DNA of 9,659 bases, from positions 1-9,659 of the forward strand of contig DXCD01000031.1 of NCBI GenBank assembly GCA_019116185.1, given 5' to 3'. Positions 1 through 5,215 of this stretch are shown here, in pieces. The notes beneath the pieces are model-generated. The model saw only the letters and a program-made list of their open reading frames with translations. It was not told the DNA's origin and ran no database searches. The first letter of the stretch is position 1, and each line of letters starts with the position of its first letter. Position numbers and translations under genes: made by a program. Source of the DNA: Candidatus Mediterraneibacter stercorigallinarum (lineage in GTDB: Bacteria; Bacillota; Clostridia; Lachnospirales; Lachnospiraceae).

Positions 1-240
1 TTTCTTTCCTGTGATCTCCTCGAGCTTTGTCATAGCCTCCATGATCTGTGACATAATCTCGTCGTTGATCTGTCTGCCATCCTCATAGTACTGTGTACAA
101 GCCTCTGTTGTAACAGTGAATCCCTGCGGTACCGGGAGTCCAAGACCTGTCATTTCAGCAAGGTTGGCACCTTTTCCGCCAAGAAGGTTTCTCATTGTCG
201 CGTTACCTTCTTTGAACATATAAACCCATTTTGTTGCCAT
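1..240 (-). CDS. ppdK: Pyruvate, phosphate dikinase, N-terminal fragment (runs off window)
   Basis: The first 80 codons of pyruvate, phosphate dikinase are visible; the rest lies beyond position 1. The enzyme interconverts pyruvate, ATP and phosphate with phosphoenolpyruvate, AMP and pyrophosphate in the cytoplasm. In anaerobic Clostridia it serves PPi-linked glycolysis or gluconeogenesis. Recognition rests on the start MATKWVYMFKEGNATMRNLL followed by GGKGANLAEMTGLGLPVPQGF, the conserved opening of the nucleotide-binding (ATP-grasp) domain. The catalytic histidine domain and the PEP-binding barrel are outside the window. The ATG at 240-238 follows a GAGGAGG ribosome binding site with normal spacing, so the start is secure. 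A sigma-A-like promoter and a 20-bp palindrome lie upstream. The gene is transcribed in the same direction as the cooS operon, 133 bp after it, and probably as its own unit, although no terminator separates them. Confidence 0.95.
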   Translation of the reverse strand, partial: MATKWVYMFKEGNATMRNLLGGKGANLAEMTGLGLPVPQGFTVTTEACTQYYEDGRQINDEIMSQIMEAMTKLEEITGKK

Positions 241-257
241 GTTCCAATGACCTCCTC

Positions 258-277
258 AAAATATTTGCAAATATTTT
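258..277. promoter_or_regulatory. Perfect 20-bp palindrome in the ppdK leader
   Basis: Positions 258-277 read AAAATATTTGCAAATATTTT, identical on both strands. The palindrome lies between the predicted ppdK -10 box (298-303) and the ribosome binding site near 250-256, so it would be in the 5' untranslated RNA. It could be an operator for an unidentified regulator or a weak AU-rich hairpin next to the ribosome binding site. Two related motifs with a CGCA core follow at about 278 and 288, hinting at repeated binding positions. The function is inferred only from symmetry and position. Confidence 0.5.
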
Positions 278-297
278 CGCAATAATTCGCATATAAT

Positions 298-326
298 ATT
301 TTAATGGTTTTAATCACACGCGTCAA
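298..326 (-). promoter_or_regulatory. Sigma-A promoter for ppdK
   Basis: On the minus strand, TTGACG (326-321) and TAAAAT (303-298) are separated by 17 bp. This is close to the vegetative consensus and correctly placed to start transcription about 50 nt upstream of the ppdK ATG. It lies in the 133-bp gap after the FAD oxidoreductase gene, which supports ppdK having its own promoter. Confidence 0.65.
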
Positions 327-373
327 GCGTTTTGTCCGCAAAATCCTTATGATTTATGCGTAAAAACTCATCA

Positions 374-1612
374 TCAGAACGTCCAGACATACTTTCCCCG
401 CTCACCCGTGCCAAAATAATCGGCAAACGTAAGCCGGAACAGATTTTTCCCTTTTCCGCTCACATCGATCTCATTCTTGATGATATACTGCCAGATCCCG
501 CTGTTGGAGATATCTCCCTGAAGGAGGATGCCCCGCACTTTTCCTTCTCTTAAGATGGCGCGGCGGTAAATATGCATATCCTCCTCGACGAGCACTTCAT
601 CGCCCTCTTCCGGCTGCAGGGCTCCCAGACAGAGTGTCTCAAGCCCGAAGAAATTGATCGTATTCTTTGCGGCAAATGTATCCGTATATTCTGTATCCAC
701 GCCTGGTCCGGGCTTTATGCCGCACATATTCCGTGCCGCCATCTTCCCCTGCTTCATTGCATTGGGCCAGATCCCCGACAGACCGGTCACATCGCCTGCC
801 GCATACACGTCTTTTACGTTTGTCTCCATGCGTGAGGTCACTTCAATCCCACGTTCCGACTTAATGCCGCTGTTCTCCAGGAATCCCGAAGACGGGCGGA
901 CGCCGGCAGCCACGATGATCATGTCGCAGGCGATTGTCTCTCCCGAATCCAGCTCCACACTGTGGATCCGGTTGTCCGCTCCGCAGGCAGCATTCTGCGC
1001 CCTGCACCCGAGGCGGAATGTCACGCCCGCTTTCTCAAAAAGTTCCTGATATGCCTTCGCGCCGTGTTCATCCAGCTGCACCGGGAGAATCCGGGGCGCC
1101 ATCTCCACAACGGTTACCTTTTTCCCTCTCTCCAGCAGTCCGTACGCAGCGTCCAGCCCCACAAGCCCGGCTCCTATGATCAGAATTTCATCTGACGTTT
1201 CCGCCATCCTGTCGATCTTCTGCGCATCAGAGAGATGCCTCAGCCCAAATACATTCTCTGCTTTTCTCAAGTCTCCCACCGGAGGGATCACGCTGTCCGC
1301 GCCCGTGGCGATCAGCAGCCTGTCATAAGCGATCTGCCGTTCAGAGGCAAGGCTGACTTCTTTCTTCTCTGTATCGACTGATACCACTCTGTCATGGATC
1401 TGCACGATCCGATTCTTATCAAAAAACCCTTCCTCTGTAAAGTCCAGTTCTTCTGCCGTTCTTTCATGAGAGAGGTATTTGTGCAGCATACATCTGGAGT
1501 GTACCTGTTCATCCGCGCAGATCATGACGATCTGCGCGTCCGGCTGCCAGCCTCTTATCTCTCTTGCCGCAGTAATCCCGGCCGCTCCGCCTCCTATGAT
1601 TACATGCATCAT
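374..1612 (-). CDS. FAD-dependent NAD(P) oxidoreductase of the CooS/CooF operon
   Basis: This 412-residue cytoplasmic flavoprotein belongs to the pyridine nucleotide-disulfide oxidoreductase fold. It has an N-terminal FAD motif GGGAAG (7-12), an ATG motif near LLIATGA (99-105), a second dinucleotide motif GAGLVG (147-152) and the FAD-closing VYAAGDV (269-275). The last 80 or so residues resemble the C-terminal domain of rubredoxin or nitrite reductase-type flavoproteins. Glu170 ends the second strand of the NAD domain, which usually favours NADH over NADPH. Cys41 (HSRCML) sits where NADH oxidases carry a redox cysteine. I chose the ATG at 1612: it is preceded by GGAGGAGG at 1629-1622, inside the end of the cooF gene. 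An in-frame ATG at 1633 has its own codons on that site. The gene starts 4 nt after the cooF stop, so the two are translationally close. The likely role is to exchange electrons between CooF clusters and NAD(H). The physiological acceptor is not shown by the sequence. Confidence 0.88.
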   Translation of the reverse strand: MMHVIIGGGAAGITAAREIRGWQPDAQIVMICADEQVHSRCMLHKYLSHERTAEELDFTEEGFFDKNRIVQIHDRVVSVDTEKKEVSLASERQIAYDRLLIATGADSVIPPVGDLRKAENVFGLRHLSDAQKIDRMAETSDEILIIGAGLVGLDAAYGLLERGKKVTVVEMAPRILPVQLDEHGAKAYQELFEKAGVTFRLGCRAQNAACGADNRIHSVELDSGETIACDMIIVAAGVRPSSGFLENSGIKSERGIEVTSRMETNVKDVYAAGDVTGLSGIWPNAMKQGKMAARNMCGIKPGPGVDTEYTDTFAAKNTINFFGLETLCLGALQPEEGDEVLVEEDMHIYRRAILREGKVRGILLQGDISNSGIWQYIIKNEIDVSGKGKNLFRLTFADYFGTGERGKYVWTF

Positions 1613-1616
1613 TGTC

Positions 1617-2063
1617 TCACACCTCCTCCACATGGATCGCGCCTTTGGGACATGATTTCACACAGTTGGGCTCTCCGCCGTCCCGGGCGCAGAAATCACA
1701 CTTTATAACCTTTGTCTTTGTTACTCTGTCCGGTTTCAGCACGCCGAACGGACAGTTCATCACGCACATAAAACAGGAGCCGCACCGGTTTTCATCATAG
1801 GTCACAAGCCCGCTGTCCGGGTCTTTTTTTAACGCGCCGCTCATACAGGACAGCACGCATTCCGGTTCGTCGCAGTGGCGGCAGAAGATCGGACGGTATG
1901 TGCCGTCAGCCGCCTGATAGATGAAGTTCCTGCTCTCATTTTCCGGATTTGTAAGGTCCAGGTCATAGACCGTGCCCGGCGTCTTTCTGTGCGCCTGCAT
2001 ACAGGCAACAGAACAGTTCTTGCAGCCGTCGCACTTTTCATATTCAACGATGATTCTTCTCAT
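1617..2063 (-). CDS. cooF: CooF-like 4Fe-4S electron-transfer protein
   Basis: This is a 148-residue ferredoxin-like protein with sixteen cysteines in four groups, enough for four [4Fe-4S] clusters. The groups are C11-x2-C-x2-C-x3-C21, C61-x2-C-x4-C-x3-C73, C94-x2-C-x2-C-x3-C104 and C122-x2-C-x8-C-x3-C138. This layout is that of the CooF/HycB/DmsB-type iron-sulfur subunits. There is no signal peptide, so it is cytoplasmic. The position between cooS and a flavoprotein implies that it carries electrons from CooS to FAD, as CooF does for CO dehydrogenases. Its AAGGAGGG ribosome binding site (2078-2071) overlaps the cooS stop codon and the intergenic gap is 13 bp, so it is part of the same transcript. 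A start at 2063 gives normal family length. The alternative reading as the electron subunit of another oxidoreductase is less likely, given the neighbours. Confidence 0.9.
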   Translation of the reverse strand: MRRIIVEYEKCDGCKNCSVACMQAHRKTPGTVYDLDLTNPENESRNFIYQAADGTYRPIFCRHCDEPECVLSCMSGALKKDPDSGLVTYDENRCGSCFMCVMNCPFGVLKPDRVTKTKVIKCDFCARDGGEPNCVKSCPKGAIHVEEV

Positions 2064-2076
2064 ATGTCCGCCCTCC

Positions 2077-3960
2077 TTATATCTGAAGCGCAGCGCGTTT
2101 TTCCAGAATGATCTGCTCCAGGATCTCTGCGGATTGTTTTGCGTCCGGGTTGATGATGACCTGTCCGCCTGTCAGCTCTTTCATGTCCTCTGTCAGGATC
2201 TTTACCGCTGTGCCGCTTCCTGTGACAAAGGGCGGCAGGCCAAGATGGAGCGGCAGCCCGAGTGCCAGGCCGAAACAGCCGTCAGCCAGAGCCTGCTCCT
2301 CCAGCCACTGAGCCGCAGAGAGCACAAGCGGGAGCTGCGGAAGGTCCACGCCGATTGCCTCCGCCAGTTCCGTGGCAACGATCTCCAGGCGTCCGATCGC
2401 CAGACAGGGGCCGAAATTCAGCACCGGCGGGATGCCGAGTTTCTCACAGACAGCCCTCAGTTTCGGACCGGCATATTTTGCAGCTTCCGGCGTCATAAGC
2501 CCGCAGTTTTCAATACCGCCTGATGAACATCCTGCTGTCAGGACAATAATATCTCTGGCGATCAGCTCTTTCGTAAGCTCCACTGTCAGCACATCATGCC
2601 CGCCTGCGGTGAGGTTGGAGCAGCCGACCACTCCTGCGACGCCTTTGATGTCTCCCGATACGATCAGGTCCACCAGCGGTTTCCAGTTTCCTCCGAGAAA
2701 TTCTTTCAGCGAGCCTTCGCTTACTCCTGTAAGGGTATTGTCATATCCATGGTCTTCCATCAGGCGCAGCTCTACATTCGGGCGGCGTTCTGTGTAAGAC
2801 TTCACGATCTTGTCAATGATCTCCTCTGTCACCTGCTCCCGGTTCTCAAAGTCAAACTCTTCCAGCTCTGCGTTTGCCTTCTTTGCCACGCTGTCAATGC
2901 AGAGCTGCTTAATATGCAGCCTGTCACAGATCGGCTCAATGCCCGGAAGCGTACAGTTAAATTCAGAAATGACTGCATCGATCGCTCCTGTTGCCAGTAT
3001 TGCTTCACTGGTATAGTTGTTGCCTGCATGTCCGTCAAAGATTTCCTCATAGTGGGCTCCCCTGAGCTGGAGATCCTGTCCCACGCAGGTGCAGCCTACC
3101 AGCTTGAAGCCTTTTGCGCCTGCTGCCTGCGCCTTCTTAACTACATCTTCGTCCGTGAGACGCTCCTGAAGATATGTAAACATAGAGTGCTGGTGCCCTG
3201 TGATCATAATATTGATATAATCCGGATCGATCACCCTCAGGCCCACCGGCGCCATTCGGATCTCCGGCTCGCCAAGCACAATGTCATTTAAAAGGTTGGT
3301 AAGAGTCAGTCCGTAGATCCCGGTAGAAATGCCGAGCTTTAAGCAGTCTTTGAGCATATCCACGGGGTCGGAGTTCAGGTTTGTCGAACATTTTACCACG
3401 CCATGACAGACTTCGGATTTCGCCCCGCCGGGAAGAATGCCCAGCTTCTCCCAGTTTTCATAACGAGGAGCGTAAGCCAGCTTCTTTACCAGTTTCATCT
3501 TCTCATACTCCGGAAGGTAGAGGTCCGCCAGAACCGCGTCAGCCACCTTCTCAGCCCGCAGATGAATGTCCTGCTCTTCGATCCCTAATGTCTCTGCCAG
3601 GCGGTTCAGGGTATTCACGCCTTTGATCTCGCCCTTGCGCTGCGCCACATCCTTTACGTTGCGCGCGGTATTTTCCACAACATGGATATAACAGCCGGAA
3701 CCGGAAGCCACTGCCCTTAAAAAGTTTCTCGCCACAATAGTGTCTGCAGTTGCGCCGCAGATCCCTCTCGGCGCTTCAGGAGTGATACGGCAAGGTCCGT
3801 TCGAACAAAGCCTGCAGCAGACGCCCTGAAGTCCAAAGCCGCACTTTGTGCTCTGCCCCTCAACCCTGTGGTGGGATGTTTCAAACGGAAGATTCTTAAT
3901 AAATCCCTCCAGCGGCTTGTCCGCGCTCTCGCATGTTGTGCATCCATAACACTGATTCAT
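2077..3960 (-). CDS. cooS: CooS-type carbon monoxide dehydrogenase homologue, divergent active site
   Basis: This 627-residue protein is of the usual CooS length. It has D-cluster cysteines C40 and C48, B-cluster cysteines C49, C52, C57 and C68 (within GICGATADTIVARN), and candidate C-cluster ligands H256 (GHQH), C292, C336, C447, C478 and C519. Canonical CooS oxidises CO to CO2 at a Ni-Fe-S C-cluster and passes electrons to CooF. Two features differ from Carboxydothermus CODH-II, compared from memory. The proton-relay histidines H93/96/99/102 fall on Y91/V94/N97/R100, and catalytic K563 falls on Q556. The spacing from the last C-cluster cysteine to this position is 37 residues in both proteins. 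The segment around C519 reads FGPCLAIGR rather than the usual HMGSCVDN type. The N terminus adds C4, C7 and C10. The protein heads an operon with CooF and a flavoprotein and lacks acsB, cooC or hydrogenase neighbours. It may therefore be a CODH with an altered mechanism, or a CooS-fold enzyme with another substrate. Its start has AAGGAGG at 3975-3969. Confidence 0.88.
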   Translation of the reverse strand: MNQCYGCTTCESADKPLEGFIKNLPFETSHHRVEGQSTKCGFGLQGVCCRLCSNGPCRITPEAPRGICGATADTIVARNFLRAVASGSGCYIHVVENTARNVKDVAQRKGEIKGVNTLNRLAETLGIEEQDIHLRAEKVADAVLADLYLPEYEKMKLVKKLAYAPRYENWEKLGILPGGAKSEVCHGVVKCSTNLNSDPVDMLKDCLKLGISTGIYGLTLTNLLNDIVLGEPEIRMAPVGLRVIDPDYINIMITGHQHSMFTYLQERLTDEDVVKKAQAAGAKGFKLVGCTCVGQDLQLRGAHYEEIFDGHAGNNYTSEAILATGAIDAVISEFNCTLPGIEPICDRLHIKQLCIDSVAKKANAELEEFDFENREQVTEEIIDKIVKSYTERRPNVELRLMEDHGYDNTLTGVSEGSLKEFLGGNWKPLVDLIVSGDIKGVAGVVGCSNLTAGGHDVLTVELTKELIARDIIVLTAGCSSGGIENCGLMTPEAAKYAGPKLRAVCEKLGIPPVLNFGPCLAIGRLEIVATELAEAIGVDLPQLPLVLSAAQWLEEQALADGCFGLALGLPLHLGLPPFVTGSGTAVKILTEDMKELTGGQVIINPDAKQSAEILEQIILEKRAALQI

Positions 3961-4001
3961 TTGTAATACCTCCTTATGCTTTATCTGTTTTTAATTGCAG
4001 G

Positions 4002-4031
4002 ACTATACTTGACTAATTTAGTCCATTTTAA
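4002..4031 (-). promoter_or_regulatory. Possible weak promoter of the cooS operon
   Basis: On the minus strand, TATAGT (4007-4002) could be a -10 box and TTAAAA (4031-4026) a poor -35 box with an 18-bp spacer. The inverted repeat at 4009-4025 would lie wholly between them, so a protein bound there would block or remodel promoter recognition. The -35 match is weak, so the assignment is tentative. Confidence 0.3.
4009..4025. promoter_or_regulatory. Candidate Rrf2-family operator upstream of cooS
   Basis: The + strand reads TTGACTAATTTAGTCCA, containing the perfect 13-bp inverted repeat GACTAATTTAGTC (4011-4023). It matches the inverted repeat in the regulator's own promoter (4495-4511) at 12 of 17 positions, including the TTGAC-N7-GTC frame. 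AT-rich palindromes of this size are typical for dimeric Rrf2 proteins. The site sits 49 bp upstream of the cooS start codon. Confidence 0.5.
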
Positions 4032-4065
4032 GGCAAGAAAAAATACTGCTTCGTAATCTCTCTTT

Positions 4066-4461
4066 TCACCCCTCTAAAATATCATAAAGTGTTTTCTTCT
4101 GCAGAAGCTCTTCCACTGTATGCTGTATCCTGAGAAGTTCAGCATGTACTTTGCAGTGTTTTGACCCGCTGTTCTGATTACAGAAATGATGAATACATTC
4201 GATCACAGAAAAATCCGGCTCAACCGCCATGATCACATCGTACAGCGTCAGTTCCCGGGTACTCCTGGCAAGACGGAATCCGCCTCCCGCTCCCCGGACA
4301 GCCTCCACGATGCCGGCCCGGCGCAGCTTCTTCATGATCTTGTAGCAGAATGCTTTCGGGATTTCCTCTGTAGTGCAGATTTCCTGTACATTTCTCTGTT
4401 CTGAGCTCTTTAATGCCCTGACGATACGGATCGCATAATCGCTTTCTTTTGTAAACAGCAT
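4066..4461 (-). CDS. Rrf2-family transcriptional regulator with three-cysteine cluster motif
   Basis: This 131-residue cytoplasmic DNA-binding protein has the Rrf2 layout. It has an N-terminal winged helix (MLFTKESDYAIRIVRAL, then IPKAFCYKIMKKLRRAGIV as the recognition helix), a glycine-rich wing (VRGAGGGFRLAR, 55-66) and a C-terminal dimerisation helix. Three cysteines, C89, C94 and C103, occupy the segment where IscR and NsrR bind an iron-sulfur cluster, so it may sense iron-sulfur status, oxygen or nitric oxide. The C-x4-C-x8-C spacing differs from the C-x5-C-x5-C of those two proteins. C29 and C39 are additional cysteines in the DNA-binding part. The gene lies directly upstream of cooS in the same direction, 105 bp apart, with a strong promoter that overlaps an inverted repeat. 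Autoregulation and control of the cooS operon are therefore likely but unproven. No convincing terminator follows it, so some read-through into cooS is possible. Confidence 0.9.
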   Translation of the reverse strand: MLFTKESDYAIRIVRALKSSEQRNVQEICTTEEIPKAFCYKIMKKLRRAGIVEAVRGAGGGFRLARSTRELTLYDVIMAVEPDFSVIECIHHFCNQNSGSKHCKVHAELLRIQHTVEELLQKKTLYDILEG

Positions 4462-4482
4462 TTCATCACCTTCTTTGTTAAA

Positions 4483-4511
4483 ATTATAATAATCTTGACA
4501 TTTTTTGTCAA
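4483..4511 (-). promoter_or_regulatory. Sigma-A promoter of the Rrf2 regulator gene
   Basis: On the minus strand a consensus TTGACA (4511-4506) and TATAAT (4488-4483) are separated by exactly 17 bp, a near-perfect vegetative promoter. It lies 21 bp upstream of the regulator start codon, so the leader would be very short. The -35 box is one arm of the inverted repeat at 4495-4511, so repressor binding there would block RNA polymerase. Confidence 0.85.
4495..4511. promoter_or_regulatory. Candidate operator: inverted repeat over the Rrf2 gene -35 box
   Basis: The + strand reads TTGACATTTTTTGTCAA: perfect 6-bp arms TTGACA/TGTCAA around five T. It covers the -35 element and most of the spacer of the regulator promoter. 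It shares the TTGAC-N7-GTC frame with the site upstream of cooS, which supports binding by the adjacent regulator. Confidence 0.55.
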
Positions 4512-4557
4512 CTTTTTTGTATAGATATTAATCGAAAAACTTCTCAACATTTTCTCC

Positions 4558-4601
4558 ATAAAAAATCTCCCGAATCCCGCATAAGAATTCAGGAGATTTT
4601 T
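4558..4601 (-). terminator. Rho-independent terminator of the lipoprotein gene
   Basis: On the minus strand, a 10-bp arm AAAAATCTCC (4601-4592), one U·G wobble and four further pairs enclose an 11-nt loop. The second arm ends in a T run (4565-4560). The wobble pairs only in minus-strand RNA, in agreement with use by the gene ending at 4631. It also insulates the regulator promoter from upstream transcription. Confidence 0.85.
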
Positions 4602-4630
4602 TATACATTTTTGCAAATCCAGAGAGACAT

Positions 4631-5086
4631 TTACTCAATCGTCCATCCAGCACTCTCAAGATTATCCACTGTTGCTTCCAGCGAAAGCTGTGTGACGTTC
4701 TCGTCATCCACCGGGAGAAGCCCCTGTTCTACCACTTCTTTCAGAGTATCCTCGTCCGTCGGGATTACGATCCGTTCCACAAGTTTTCCATCTTCCTCTT
4801 CACAGCTGTATTCAACGTTCTCCAGAGCAGCGTACGTCTCTTCCGCCGTATCCACAGTGGCGTTGAGTGTTTCGATCTGCTCTTCTGTATATCCCGACAG
4901 ATCGATCATGGATTCCTGAGTGATCTTTGTAACGACATCACCCTTTGCGTCAAACGACATGGTCATTGTCACACCGTTCTGCTCGAGAGTTGCAGTCGCT
5001 GCATTCTGAACCTCTTCTTCACCGCCGCATGCTGCCAATCCCAGCATAACCGCGCCAGCCATAAGCGCACATAACTGTTTTTTCAT
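4631..5086 (-). CDS. DUF1307/YehR-like lipoprotein
   Basis: This is a 151-residue secreted lipoprotein. The N terminus MKKQLCALMAGAVMLGLAAC is a type II signal peptide with a lipobox ending at Cys20, followed by an acidic linker. Lipid anchoring to the outer face of the membrane is expected. The mature part has the pattern of the DUF1307/YehR family. It opens with a beta-rich stretch (NGVTMTMSFDAKGDVVTKIT), followed by a helical part with TEEQIETLNATVDTAEETY and a second strand pair near NVEYSCEEEDGKLVERIVIP. The biochemical role of this family is unknown, and the assignment is from memory of the pattern. Cys94 is the only cysteine in the mature part besides the lipidated one. A GGGGG-containing ribosome binding site lies about 8 nt before the ATG. 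The gene appears monocistronic, with its own terminator and a possible promoter (TTGCCG-N18-TAAGAT). Confidence 0.82.
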   Translation of the reverse strand: MKKQLCALMAGAVMLGLAACGGEEEVQNAATATLEQNGVTMTMSFDAKGDVVTKITQESMIDLSGYTEEQIETLNATVDTAEETYAALENVEYSCEEEDGKLVERIVIPTDEDTLKEVVEQGLLPVDDENVTQLSLEATVDNLESAGWTIE

Positions 5087-5116
5087 AAAAATTTCCCCCT
5101 TTGGTAATTTACTTTT

Positions 5117-5146
5117 ATCTTACCATGGGCGATCCCCGCGCGGCAA
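5117..5146 (-). promoter_or_regulatory. Possible promoter of the lipoprotein gene
   Basis: On the minus strand, TTGCCG (5146-5141) and TAAGAT (5122-5117) are separated by 18 bp, upstream of the AAAGGGGG ribosome binding site at about 5102-5095. The match is moderate but it is the best candidate in this gap. The 24-bp tandem repeat begins 5 bp further upstream. Confidence 0.4.
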
Positions 5147-5150
5147 CTAC

Positions 5151-5198
5151 TTTATTACCAGGTGGCTGACACTATTTATTACCAGGTCGCTGACACTA
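5151..5198. repeat. Two-copy 24-bp tandem direct repeat
   Basis: Positions 5151-5174 and 5175-5198 are adjacent copies of a 24-bp unit that differ at one base (G at 5164, C at 5188). Each unit contains the string GCTGACACTA, and the beginning of a third unit (TTT) follows. The repeat lies between the aminopeptidase stop codon (5216) and the lipoprotein promoter. The origin is unknown. It may be a slippage duplication or a remnant of an extragenic repeat family. Confidence 0.85.
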
Positions 5199-5215
5199 TT
5201 TCAATTATGGATGCT

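Noticed and set aside
338..359. Hairpin after the flavoprotein gene as a terminator
   Set aside because: The stem GCAAAATC/GATTTATGC has a bulge and AT-rich pairs, and no T run follows in the direction of transcription.
1613..1633. Upstream ATG start (1633) for the flavoprotein, overlapping cooF
   Set aside because: The seven extra codons consist largely of the GGAGGAGG ribosome binding site, and the FAD fold begins right after the ATG pair at 1612 and 1609.
2596..3291. Long open frame of 231 codons on the + strand
   Set aside because: It lies entirely antisense to cooS, has no plausible ribosome binding site or recognisable protein pattern, and reflects codon bias of the real gene. The same holds for other + strand frames in the window.
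2077..3960. CooS gene as a hybrid cluster protein (Hcp)
   Set aside because: The dimer-interface D-cluster pair C40/C48, the CooS-type B-cluster and five C-cluster cysteines follow the CooS pattern. The Hcp-specific glutamate ligands and EQK motif are not seen as such.
4495..4525. + strand promoter starting with TTGACA at 4495
   Set aside because: The TTGACA arises from the inverted repeat, the -10 candidates are poor or badly spaced, and no + strand gene follows.
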